A stretch of DNA of 64,000 nucleotides from Mesorhizobium neociceri (GTDB lineage: Bacteria; Pseudomonadota; Alphaproteobacteria; Rhizobiales; Rhizobiaceae): positions 248,001-312,000 of the forward strand of contig NZ_JACDTY010000007.1 of NCBI RefSeq assembly GCF_013520985.1, in the 5' to 3' direction. The notes beneath the pieces were generated by a model. The model was not told the DNA's origin and did not search any database. It saw only the letters and a list, made by a program, of their open reading frames with translations. How positions within the stretch are numbered: position 1 is the stretch's first letter; the number at the start of each line of letters is the position of its first letter. Position numbers and translations under genes: made by a program. Shown piece after piece: positions 18,096-27,238 of this stretch.

Positions 18096-18989
18096 TTATT
18101 CTGCGGCTATCGCATGCTTAGGCTGCACTGCGGCAGAATAGTCGTTCATCAAAGTCTTGGCGATCTCGCCGACCTCGAATCGGTAGGGGCCGATCTCGGA
18201 AACCGGCGTCACTTCCGCCGCCGTTCCGGTGAGGAAGCACTGTTCGAAGCCTTCGAGTTCCTCAGGCATGATGGCGCGCTCGATCACCTCAAGGCCGCGG
18301 TCCTTGGCGAGGCCGATGACGGTGCGCCGAGTGATGCCGTCGAGGAAGCAATCGGGCTTTGGCGTATGGATCTTGCCGTCCTTGACGAAGAAGATGTTGG
18401 CGCCGGTTGCTTCGGCGACCTGGCCGCGCCAGTCGAGCATCATGGCGTCGGCATAGCCCTTGGCCTCGGCGGCGTGCTTGGACATGGTGCAGATCATATA
18501 GAGGCCGGCGGCCTTCGACTTCGACGGCGCGGTGCGCGGATCGGGCCGGCGCCATTCCGCCAGATCGAGGCGGATGCCCTTGAGCTTCTGCGCCGGATCG
18601 AAATAGCTCGGCCATTGCCAGATGGCGATGGCGCAGTTGATGCGGCTGTTCTGCGCCGACACGCCCATCTGTTCGCTGCCGCGCCAGGCGATCGGCCTGA
18701 CATAGGCGTCCTGGAAACCCTGCTTCTTCAACAGCGTGGTCGAGGCGTCGTTGAGCTCTGCCACCGAATAGGGGATCTTGAAGCCGAGCAGGCGCGCCGA
18801 TTCATGCAGGCGCTCGGTATGCTCGTTCAGCTTGAAAATGGCGCCGCCATAGGCGCGCTCGCCCTCGAACACGGCGCTGGCATAGTGCAGGCCGTGGGTC
18901 AGCACGTGGATCTTGGCGTCGGCCCATTTGACGAACTCGCCGTTCATCCAGATGAAGCCTTCCAGCTGGTCGAAGGGAACGGATGCCAT
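18096..18989 (-). CDS. ilvE: Branched-chain amino-acid aminotransferase
   Basis: 297 residues, class IV PLP-dependent transaminase. The family start FDQLEGFIWMNGEFVKWADA, the arginine loop FEGERAYGG, YVRPIAWRGSEQMGV, the lysine-bearing APSKSKAAGLY and the tail region FLTGTAAEVTPVSEIG are all present at normal spacing. It makes or breaks down Leu, Ile and Val using 2-oxoglutarate and glutamate. It is divergent from the MarR/response-regulator pair with about 230 bases between, as is common near petP/petR-type genes in rhizobia. A terminator follows. Confidence 0.95.
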   Translation of the reverse strand: MASVPFDQLEGFIWMNGEFVKWADAKIHVLTHGLHYASAVFEGERAYGGAIFKLNEHTERLHESARLLGFKIPYSVAELNDASTTLLKKQGFQDAYVRPIAWRGSEQMGVSAQNSRINCAIAIWQWPSYFDPAQKLKGIRLDLAEWRRPDPRTAPSKSKAAGLYMICTMSKHAAEAKGYADAMMLDWRGQVAEATGANIFFVKDGKIHTPKPDCFLDGITRRTVIGLAKDRGLEVIERAIMPEELEGFEQCFLTGTAAEVTPVSEIGPYRFEVGEIAKTLMNDYSAAVQPKHAIAAE

Positions 18990-19181
18990 GGAAACCTCCC
19001 GCGGGCGGCGGCCCGCACATCATTGGTGTTGTTGTTTGTTTCGCGACAGCCGCATCGGGCGGCCCCTGAAGCGTAAGCGGATAATCGAACTCTGGCAAAC
19101 TCAGGAAGTTCCGGAAAAACCGCGCTCCCTTGCCTTTTCGTTCGCAATCCGCCCAAAAGCTTGTCAAAAATTACCATTGCG

Positions 19182-19216
19182 GGGAAATTACGTCAATAGT
19201 ACTGACATAATTTCCC
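19182..19216. promoter_or_regulatory. 35-bp inverted repeat, probable MarR operator
   Basis: Left arm GGGAAATTACGTCA (19182-19195) and right arm TGACATAATTTCCC (19203-19216) are inverted copies with one mismatch around a seven-base spacer ATAGTAC. It ends three bases before the MarR start codon, so a bound protein would cover the promoter or RBS region. Such a long, near-perfect palindrome beside a MarR gene points to autoregulation. Confidence 0.75.
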
Positions 19217-19219
19217 TCT

Positions 19220-19768
19220 ATGGACGGAGAAATGATGACGGATCGAAGCCCAGCTGCCGGAAAACCGATCAAGACGGCGATCACCGACGAGGACGGCATC
19301 GACTTCGCCATCATCGAACTGTTCTTCTTCGCCTATCGCGATTTCACCTCCGATCCCGACCAGATCCTGGCCGATTACGGCTTCGGCCGCGCCCATCACC
19401 GGGTGCTGCATTTCGTCAACCGCCGGCCGGGGCTGACGGTCGCCGAACTGCTCGACGTGCTCAAGATCACCAAGCAGAGCCTGGCGCGGGTGCTCAAGCA
19501 GCTGATCGACACCGACCATATCGTGCAATTGCAGGGGCCGCGCGACCGCCGCCAGCGCGAACTCTACCCGACGGCCAAGGGCCGCGCCCTGGCGCTGGCG
19601 CTGGCGCGGCCACAGTCACGCCGCATCCGTGCTGCATTGGAAGATTCCGGAGCCAGCGAGCGCCCCTTGATCGAACGATTCCTGGAAGCGATGGTCAATC
19701 CGGAACTAAGGGCGCAGATCGACATTGTGCCTGCAAACATGTCAGGGAAAAGCCATGGAGACCATTGA
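19220..19768 (+). CDS. MarR family transcriptional regulator (PetP-like)
   Basis: 182 residues from ATG 19220; ATG 19232 or 19235 is also possible. The winged-helix core is clear: HHRVLHFVNRRPGLTVAELL, DVLKITKQSLARVLKQLI as recognition region, then a wing with QGPRDRRQRELYPTAKGR. MarR proteins bind as dimers to palindromes such as the one immediately upstream. The gene overlaps the response-regulator gene by 14 bases, so they are co-translated. In Rhodobacter the comparable petP-petR pair affects cytochrome and photosynthesis genes. The role here is unproven. Confidence 0.88.
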   Translation: MDGEMMTDRSPAAGKPIKTAITDEDGIDFAIIELFFFAYRDFTSDPDQILADYGFGRAHHRVLHFVNRRPGLTVAELLDVLKITKQSLARVLKQLIDTDHIVQLQGPRDRRQRELYPTAKGRALALALARPQSRRIRAALEDSGASERPLIERFLEAMVNPELRAQIDIVPANMSGKSHGDH

Positions 19769-20474
19769 GAGGGTGGACCAGCCGACGGCGCCGGACGATG
19801 ACGCGCCGCATCTGCTTGTGGTCGACGACGACACCCGCATCCGCAATTTGCTGAAGCAGTATTTGACCGAAAACGGTTTTCGCGTCACAGTCGCGGGAAA
19901 TGCTGGCGAGGCCAGGCGCAAGCTCGCCGGTCTCGACTTCGACCTCCTCGTCCTCGACGTCATGATGCCGGGTGAAACCGGCGTCGACCTCACCAAGGCG
20001 CTGCGGGCGGAGAAGAACGTGCCGATCCTGATGCTGACCGCGCTGTCGGAAACCGACAGCCGCATCACCGGGCTGGAGGCCGGCGCCGACGACTATCTGC
20101 CCAAGCCGTTCGACCCGCGCGAGCTGATCCTGCGCATCAACAACATCCTGCGCCGCGGCGGCCCGGCGACCACCCCCAAGGTCGAGCAGCTGGTCTTCGG
20201 CCCCTACACCTTCCAGATCGCCAGGCGCGAGCTGAAGCGTGGCGGCGAGGCGCTGAAGCTGACCGACCGCGAGCAGGAGATCCTGGCGATCTTCGCCGCA
20301 CGCGCCGGCGAAACCATACCGCGCCATGAGCTGGTCGGAGACGATTCCGAAGTCGGCGAGCGCACCATCGACGTCCAGATCAACCGCCTGCGCCGCAAGA
20401 TCGAGCGCGACCCGTCCAACCCGGTCTGGCTGCAGACAGTGCGCGGCATCGGCTATCGGCTCAGCGTGGAATAG
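19755..20474 (+). CDS. OmpR/PhoB-family response regulator (PetR-like)
   Basis: 239 residues. The receiver domain has the acidic pair VVDDDTR, the phosphoacceptor Asp in LLVLDVMMPG (about residue 67), Thr in MLTAL and Lys in DYLPKPFDP. The C-terminal winged helix has LKLTDREQEIL and ERTIDVQINRLRRKIE, typical of OmpR-type regulators. No histidine kinase follows directly. The EnvZ-like kinase at 35347 is the likely partner, now about 15 kb away across the Tad locus. The start overlaps the MarR gene. Confidence 0.93.
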   Translation: METIERVDQPTAPDDDAPHLLVVDDDTRIRNLLKQYLTENGFRVTVAGNAGEARRKLAGLDFDLLVLDVMMPGETGVDLTKALRAEKNVPILMLTALSETDSRITGLEAGADDYLPKPFDPRELILRINNILRRGGPATTPKVEQLVFGPYTFQIARRELKRGGEALKLTDREQEILAIFAARAGETIPRHELVGDDSEVGERTIDVQINRLRRKIERDPSNPVWLQTVRGIGYRLSVE

Positions 20475-20479
20475 CTGCC

Positions 20480-20607
20480 AGAGCAATTCCAGGAAAAGTG
20501 TGAAACGGTTTTCCCGGGAAAAGCGCGGAGCGCTTTCCCTTGGGAATTGCGTCAAAACAAAGAGATAGAGCGGTTCGGCGTTTCCGTGAAACGATGAACC
20601 ACTCTAG
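20480..20607. repeat. Dispersed double-hairpin repeat, family B copy 1
   Basis: Begins AGAGCAATTCCAGGAAAAGT and ends CCACTCTAG. GCAATTCC near the left end pairs with GGAATTGC near 20541, and AGAGCGGTTC pairs with GAACCACTCT. Copies on the same strand lie at 34121 and (partial) 48020. This copy follows the response-regulator stop codon. Confidence 0.88.
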
Positions 20608-20618
20608 CCGTTTGCGCA

Positions 20619-21149
20619 TCAGAGGAAATTCTCAATACCGCCATAGCCCGTTAGTCGGCTGACGATGTGGAATACGATCGAGCAGATCGCCGCGATTGAG
20701 ATCGGCACGCCGAACGGCACGACTCCCTTGCGATCGAGATGCTCGGCGTAAAGACGAAAAGCACCGGCGGGCAGCATGAACGGATTCTTCACGACCGCTG
20801 CCGTCATGAGCGCAAACACCAGCAACAGCAAAGTAAACACCACGAGATCGGTCCCGCCGGCCAGAAACGGCACCACCGCTATAAGCTTGACGTCTCCGGC
20901 GCCAACCTTGCGCAAGACCCAGAAGGGAAAGAGCACGACAAACAGGGCAAAGCCGACAATGACGCTCAGACCCATGTCCCACCATGACCCGGCCTGAATC
21001 GACATAAACTGCATCGATCCGATACCCAGGCACAACAGCAGCAGCACGTCACGATTGGATATTTTCTGTGTCACGAAGTCCAGCCATGCAATTCTCGCGA
21101 AAAGTGGGATGGCAAGGATCTTCAGCAGCAGCGACGCGGCAAGCAACAT
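20619..21149 (-). CDS. cpaA: Prepilin peptidase of the Flp/Tad system (TadV/CpaA)
   Basis: 176 residues from ATG 21149, type IV prepilin peptidase A24 family. It has six or so hydrophobic segments. The first conserved Asp is in RIAWLDFVTQKISNRD and the second in KVGAGDVKLIA; these are the two catalytic aspartates. It would cut the Flp pilins and TadE/F pseudopilins after Gly. The longer ORF upstream overlaps tadD in another frame and is not used. It is the last gene of the leftward Tad arm, eight bases after tadD. Confidence 0.92.
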   Translation of the reverse strand: MLLAASLLLKILAIPLFARIAWLDFVTQKISNRDVLLLLCLGIGSMQFMSIQAGSWWDMGLSVIVGFALFVVLFPFWVLRKVGAGDVKLIAVVPFLAGGTDLVVFTLLLLVFALMTAAVVKNPFMLPAGAFRLYAEHLDRKGVVPFGVPISIAAICSIVFHIVSRLTGYGGIENFL

Positions 21150-21157
21150 GCTGGGCT

Positions 21158-21706
21158 CTACCGCTCGATGTTCTGCACGCTGGATGACAGGAGCTTCAGA
21201 TTGTTGACCACGGTCGGATCGTTGGGCGCCAGTTCGTAGGCCTTGAGGAAATTCGCGCGTGCGTCCTGCAGCTTGCCGCGCAGCAGATAGGAATAGCCGA
21301 CATTGTTGTAATATTCGGGCGACGCCCCCATCAGCTTGAAGGCTCGGCCATAGGCCCGGTCGGCGAGGTCGAAGCGGTGGATGCGATCGCATGAGGCGGC
21401 CAGTCCCATCCAGGCGCCACCATCGTTGGGGGCAAGCTGCGTCGCCTTGAAGAACAGGGCGCCGGCATTGCCGTAATTTTCCGCGCGGAACTGATTTTTG
21501 GCCTCGGCGACGGCCTGATCCGACGCGTAATATTCGACATCGCTGACCGTCTTCAGTCCGTCGAAAGCATCGCCAAACGACGTTACGTCGCCGTTCGACG
21601 GCTCGTTTGTGCGAACGACACCCATGCTGCTATCGGTCGACTGGCAACCGGCAAGCACGAGAAGCAGCATGCTGGCTGCGGCGGTGAGGCGTATTGACCC
21701 TGTCAT
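21158..21706 (-). CDS. tadD: TadD, TPR lipoprotein of the Flp pilus system
   Basis: 182 residues. A signal peptide ends with lipobox VLAGC, so it is a lipoprotein. The rest is built of tetratricopeptide repeats: AENYGNAGALFFKATQLAPN, FDLADRAYGRAFKLMG, LRGKLQDARANFLKAYELAP. TadD is thought to act as a pilotin-like or scaffolding factor for the outer-membrane secretin. Its place after tadC and before the peptidase gene supports the assignment. Confidence 0.88.
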   Translation of the reverse strand: MTGSIRLTAAASMLLLVLAGCQSTDSSMGVVRTNEPSNGDVTSFGDAFDGLKTVSDVEYYASDQAVAEAKNQFRAENYGNAGALFFKATQLAPNDGGAWMGLAASCDRIHRFDLADRAYGRAFKLMGASPEYYNNVGYSYLLRGKLQDARANFLKAYELAPNDPTVVNNLKLLSSSVQNIER

Positions 21707-21757
21707 TTCGTGCCCAAGGTTCCTTCGACTCGGTTCATTAGAACCAAAGCATATTGG

Positions 21758-22651
21758 TTAATGATTGAAAATGGCCTGCATCCGAATAACAACCGGCAGA
21801 AGGACGATCATTAGCACCACCGGGAAGATACAGATACCCAAAGGGATCATCATCTTGACCGGAAGCGCATTAGCGCGCTCCTCGGCCTGAAGGATTCTCT
21901 GGGACCGCATTTCATCGCTGTAGACGCGCAGCGCATCTGTCAGGCTGGTGCCGAGTTCTTCCGATTGCCGGAACAACACAGCCAACGCCCGCGCCTCGTC
22001 CAGGCCGATGCGGTCCGCCAGTTCACGCAAAGCCTCTCGCAACGGTTTACCCGCGCGCAGCTGCAAGGTCATGATCGAAAGCTGTATCCCCAGCCATTTG
22101 TGGGTCGCGACCAGTTCCTGGCTCACCCGTTCGACAGCGGCCTCCAGGCTCATGCCGGCATCGGCACAGGTGATCATCATGTCCATGAAATCGGGGAAGC
22201 CGCGCCGATAGATTCGCTTCTGCGAATTTTCGAAACGATCGAGCATGATGCTCGGAATGACGATGCAAGCAAGCCCGAACAAGGCGGACCCGGCAAGGGT
22301 CGCAAACGCGGGCAAATCAGGTGGCAGCACTTGAGATAGAAGCGCATACATCAACGAGAAGCCGGCACAAACCGCTCCAAATCGTGACAAGGTGTATAAG
22401 AAGGGAGCGCTTGCTTGATAAAAGCCGGCGCGGAAAAGCTTCGCCTCAAGGGCGTTGGGCTCGTCCCGCTCTTTCTCTACCGACCGGAAATACGCCTCGA
22501 TCGGCCGCTGAGCCAAGACTTTAGCCTGTTGCTCAAGGCCGAGCATTGACCGGCGATCGGTAATGCCCTCCGCTATCAGGCTTTGCGCGACCAGCTTTCG
22601 TGTCTGGAACGCGGGCAAGAAAACAAGACCACCGAACAGAAAAAGCGCCAC
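21758..22651 (-). CDS. tadC: TadC, inner-membrane platform protein of the Flp pilus
   Basis: From GTG 22651 the protein is 297 residues with the T2SSF domain (FPDFMDMMITCADAGMSLEAAVERV) and C-terminal membrane helices. GTG would cut the first membrane helix short. Upstream in frame lie NLLSNIQDLGFLVSIAVFVA and then the rest of that helix, back to an ATA codon at 22717 with AGGAGA just upstream. No ATG, GTG or TTG precedes this segment before a stop, so the true start may be the AUA. TadC pairs with TadB and is driven by the TadA ATPase. Confidence 0.9.
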   Translation of the reverse strand: MALFLFGGLVFLPAFQTRKLVAQSLIAEGITDRRSMLGLEQQAKVLAQRPIEAYFRSVEKERDEPNALEAKLFRAGFYQASAPFLYTLSRFGAVCAGFSLMYALLSQVLPPDLPAFATLAGSALFGLACIVIPSIMLDRFENSQKRIYRRGFPDFMDMMITCADAGMSLEAAVERVSQELVATHKWLGIQLSIMTLQLRAGKPLREALRELADRIGLDEARALAVLFRQSEELGTSLTDALRVYSDEMRSQRILQAEERANALPVKMMIPLGICIFPVVLMIVLLPVVIRMQAIFNH

Positions 22652-22729
22652 CGCTGCGACAAAGACAGCAATAGAAACCAGAAAGCCTAAATCCTGGATA
22701 TTTGAAAGAAGATTTATTGTTCTCTCCTA

Positions 22730-23700
22730 TCAGAAATCAAAATTGACCATTTTGTACATGATGAAATCACCCAAAAGCGCCCATATTCCGAAAATCAAGA
22801 ACACGGGGAAGATGAGGGGATTGTCCCAAACAGCGCCATAGTACGCCGGCGCGAGCCCCAGTAGAACGAAGAACATCACGATTGGAAATAGCGAGATGAT
22901 CCATGCTGACACTCTACCTTCCGCTGAAAGCGCTCTGATTTTCATCCCAAGCTTATGCCTTTCACGCAGCACCGATGAGAGATTGTGCAAGATACTGGTC
23001 AGATTGCCGCCTGTTTTGGCCTGAATCGACAGTGACACCGACAGCAGATGAAGGCCTTCGAAGCCGACACGCTGTGACAGTTTCCGCACCGCTTGCTCCA
23101 TGCTGAGACCGAAGGTGATTTCGTCGGACACGATGCCGAACTCGGTGCCTAGTGGATCGGGCATCTCCCGAGCCACGAGACCAACTGCCACTGTGGCCGG
23201 ATGTCCAGCCCGCAGCGAGCGCACGATCATGTCCAACGCATCCGGAAGTTGTTTGGCGAACTTCCGGATACGCTTGTTGCGGGCGCGTCGCAGAACAAGG
23301 AGTGGCAGCAGAAGCCCAGTCACCAGGAAAATGATGAACGATGCCAAGCTCGAGACACCCAGGAAGAATGAGAGAACCATTGCCAGGGCAAGCCCAACGA
23401 CAAGAAATGTCGCCGCGAAAGTCACGGGATTCCCTGTAATACCGGATTGCGTGTAGAGCCTGTTCAGACCCACCAGACCAAAAAGGAAGTCACCGGAGTT
23501 TGTCAGCCCACGCTCGCGCAGCAGTCGTTGCAGGGTCTGCTCGGCCGGAACTTCGTCAGCAAGGCGCTTCAACCGGCGATTGACCGCTCCGGCGCGCGAG
23601 CGGCGACTGGCATAAGAAAGATACAGGGCCTCGGCGGCGAGAATGACTGACGCTGCCGCCACCGTATAGATGAAATAGAGCAAGGACTGGCCGGACAGCA

Positions 23701-23701
<1 letters not shown>
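22730..23701 (-). CDS. tadB: TadB, inner-membrane platform protein of the Flp pilus
   Basis: 323 residues from ATG 23701. The N-terminal helix is followed by a basic stretch (SYASRRSRAGAVNRRLKRL). Two central helices then precede the T2SSF domain with KQLPDALDMIVRSLRAGHPATVAVG and ALSAEGRVSAWI, and there are final membrane spans. It forms, with TadC, the assembly platform in the inner membrane. Its ATG overlaps the tadA stop as ATGA, so it is coupled to tadA. Confidence 0.93.
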
Positions 23702-25089
<1,388 letters not shown>

Positions 25090-25615
25090 AATCCCCTATA
25101 CCCCGTTAGCCTTATCAGCGGAAACTAAACGTTAACCAAGCGAGGCACAAGCGCCGAAGGACCTCACGTGAGGCCAATGCTTTCAACATAGTTAAGAAGG
25201 ACACCCGAAAAATATCGTTTTTATTTCGACGCCGCGCTTTGCCCTCTCCCCAACTTCCCACCTCACGGGACCTTTCATATCGCAACAAACGGAATTCGGG
25301 TGAAAAATGTCCGTAAGCCGTTAGATATAAAGGAATATGCTATCTTGCTAATACGATTATCGTTTTGCCTTAGCTGTGGCCAAATTGTGAATGAATGGTT
25401 AAGGACGGTTGAAAATTCAGCCGAATCAAGCTCTTGTGAGAATTCAAATCGCTCTTGAACGGGCGAGTTCAGGTATTGGAAGGTTAAGGAACTGTTAATC
25501 CGTTTGACTCTGCTTTTTCGTGCGACCTAGGATTGAGGTGACGGGGGATGCTTGGGTATGGGGTTCATCCTTGGCTCTGTCTCGTCGGGTTCAACCTCCA
25601 AAGGGAGAAATTGAC
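25090..25615. promoter_or_regulatory. Divergent control region between tadA and flp1
   Basis: 526 bases, clearly richer in A and T than the flanks and without a supported gene. The right part holds a CtrA-type box and a promoter (see 25484). GGTTAAGGA occurs twice, at about 25399 and 25482. Near tadA, CGTTAACC at about 25130 may belong to the leftward promoter. A leftward -35/-10 pair was not fixed. Confidence 0.6.
25484..25533 (+). promoter_or_regulatory. CtrA-type box and promoter of the pilin operon
   Basis: TTAA at 25484-25487 and TTAA at 25495-25498 are separated by exactly seven bases, the CtrA consensus of alphaproteobacteria. Five bases on, TTGACT (25504-25509) and TAGGAT (25528-25533) form a promoter with an 18-base spacer. 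The box is about 118 bases before the first pilin ATG. CtrA control of pilin genes is known in Caulobacter; here it is inferred. Confidence 0.6.
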
Positions 25616-25834
25616 ATGAAGAAGCTCATGACGATGACCCGGCAGTTCCGCGACGATGAAAACGGCGCTGCAATGGTCGAATATTCCATCCTCGTTGGCA
25701 TCATTGCCGGCGCAGCAATCTTGGCGATCCTCGCCATCGGCGGCTGGGTGACCGGACGCTTCACCGGTCTCTGCACCAAGCTCAATGGCAAGGCCGGTGG
25801 CGTTTGCGACGCTGCTGCTGGCACCGGCAGCTGA
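25616..25834 (+). CDS. flp: Flp pilin (first copy)
   Basis: 72 residues from ATG 25616, with AAGGGAGAAA upstream. A short basic leader ends in Gly before AAMVEYSILVGIIAGAAIL, which has the Flp cleavage pattern: Gly, four residues, then Glu-Tyr. One long hydrophobic helix follows. The C-terminal part has two cysteines (GLC, GVC) that could form a disulfide loop. It is the major structural subunit candidate of the pilus, processed by the peptidase at 20619. The next gene is a near-identical copy. Confidence 0.95.
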   Translation: MKKLMTMTRQFRDDENGAAMVEYSILVGIIAGAAILAILAIGGWVTGRFTGLCTKLNGKAGGVCDAAAGTGS

Positions 25835-25847
25835 TCGGACGACGCAA

Positions 25848-26066
25848 ATGACAAAGCTCATGACGATGGGCCGACAGTTCCGTGATGATGAAAACGGCGC
25901 TGCCATGGTCGAGTATTCCATCCTGGTCGGCATTATCGCCGGTGCAGCCATCCTCGCCATTCTGGCGATCGGCGGCTGGGTGACGGGTCGGTTTACTGGC
26001 CTTTGCACGACACTCAACGGCAAAGCCGGCGGTGTGTGCGATTCCGCTGCCGGAACAGGCAGCTAA
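25848..26066 (+). CDS. flp: Flp pilin (second copy)
   Basis: 72 residues from ATG 25848, nearly the same as the first pilin. Differences are few, for example MTKLMTMGR for MKKLMTMTR, TTLNGK for TKLNGK, and DSAAGTGS for DAAAGTGS. The cleavage region NGAAMVEYSILVG and the helix are unchanged. The two genes are separated by only 13 bases and are an evident tandem duplication. A hairpin at 26081 lies between this gene and cpaB and could raise pilin mRNA level relative to the rest. Confidence 0.95.
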   Translation: MTKLMTMGRQFRDDENGAAMVEYSILVGIIAGAAILAILAIGGWVTGRFTGLCTTLNGKAGGVCDSAAGTGS

Positions 26067-26080
26067 GCGACAAGAAATCA

Positions 26081-26103
26081 AGCCCGGATCGCAAATCCGG
26101 GCT
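26081..26103 (+). terminator. Hairpin after the pilin genes, weak terminator or mRNA-stabilising stem
   Basis: Arms AGCCCGGAT (26081-26089) and ATCCGGGCT (26095-26103) pair perfectly around CGCAA. There is no T-run after it (TGATCC), so it is unlikely to stop all transcription. Such stems often limit read-through or protect the 3' end of abundant pilin mRNA. Confidence 0.6.
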
Positions 26104-26159
26104 TGATCCTAAATCGAGGCGGGCGAGTTCCCGCAGTATGGCCTGGGGGCTTGGGTCAA

Positions 26160-27206
26160 ATGCGCGCAAATACATTTATCATGATCGTGCTAGCCGGCGT
26201 GTTCGGTGTGCTCGCCGTGGTGCTTGTCAATATCTGGCTTGCCAATCAGCGCAACGCCATGGCTTCGTCCGAAGGTGTTCCGCGGGATACGGTCGTCGTG
26301 GCGGCAGTGCCGTTGAAATTCGGCGACACGCTGAGCGCCGACAAGCTACAGGAAATCGCGTGGCCCGCGGGCGCAGTCCCGGCGGGCGCTTTCAAGACAA
26401 CCAAAGATCTTCTCGCGGGCGATGGCTCGAAGCAGGCGCTGCAATCAATCGGCACCAATGAGCCTGTCCTCGCCACCAAGATCACAGGTCCCGGCCAGCG
26501 CGCCACACTTTCGGCAGTGCTTGGCGAAGGGATGAAGGCAGTCTCCATTCGCGTCAACGACGTGCTTGGCGTCGCCGGCTTCGTCTTCCCGGGTGACCGG
26601 GTCGATGTCTTGCTGACGCGCACGGTGCGCGGCGATGATGGCACCGACAAGAGCTTTGTCGACGTGCTGCTGCAGAGCATCAAGGTGCTCGCCGTCGACC
26701 AGGTCGCCGACGAGAGCAAAGAAAGCCCTACCGTGGTGAAAGCGGTGACGGTCGAAGTCAGCACCAAGGATGCGCAGAAGCTTACGCTGGCTGCCGGTGC
26801 TGGCCAATTGTCGCTGGCGCTTCGCCAGGCTGCCGCCAGCAAAGGCGAAACCACCGAGCGCATCACAACCTCGGACCTTAACGGCGAAACGCCAGCCGAC
26901 GTTGCCGCCAGGCAGGCCGAACTGGATAAGCAGGCAGCCGCCGAAGCGGAGGCCGCAGCAGAGCGCAAGCGCGCCGACGACAAGCTTGCCGGATTGACCC
27001 AGGCGGTGGAGAGAGTGGGAAGCCGCCTCGACGAGTTGGGCAAAGTGAAGCCGGCCGTGGCGCCGGAAGTCCCGGAAGTCGTTAAGGAAGTGGTCAAATA
27101 CGTGCAGCCGGAACCGCCGAAGAATGTTACAGTGGGCGTCTTTCGGGGTGTGAAGCTCGAATCCTATGAAGTGCCGCGACAAAAACCAGAAGGCGCGGTA
27201 AATTGA
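26160..27206 (+). CDS. cpaB: CpaB/RcpC, Flp pilus assembly protein with SAF domain
   Basis: 348 residues from ATG 26160. The N-terminal membrane helix TFIMIVLAGVFGVLAVVLVN is followed by an SAF-type domain: DTVVVAAVPLKFGDTLSADKL, MKAVSIRVNDVLGVAGFVFPGDRVDVLLT. The C-terminus has a coiled-coil-like Ala/Glu stretch (QAAAEAEAAAERKRADD) and a Pro-rich end. RcpC/CpaB is periplasmic and is thought to link the inner platform to the secretin, possibly touching peptidoglycan. The next gene follows after about 30 bases. Confidence 0.92.
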   Translation: MRANTFIMIVLAGVFGVLAVVLVNIWLANQRNAMASSEGVPRDTVVVAAVPLKFGDTLSADKLQEIAWPAGAVPAGAFKTTKDLLAGDGSKQALQSIGTNEPVLATKITGPGQRATLSAVLGEGMKAVSIRVNDVLGVAGFVFPGDRVDVLLTRTVRGDDGTDKSFVDVLLQSIKVLAVDQVADESKESPTVVKAVTVEVSTKDAQKLTLAAGAGQLSLALRQAAASKGETTERITTSDLNGETPADVAARQAELDKQAAAEAEAAAERKRADDKLAGLTQAVERVGSRLDELGKVKPAVAPEVPEVVKEVVKYVQPEPPKNVTVGVFRGVKLESYEVPRQKPEGAVN

Positions 27207-27238
27207 GGGCTGCCAAGGCAGCAGTTGGGGAGACGAGA

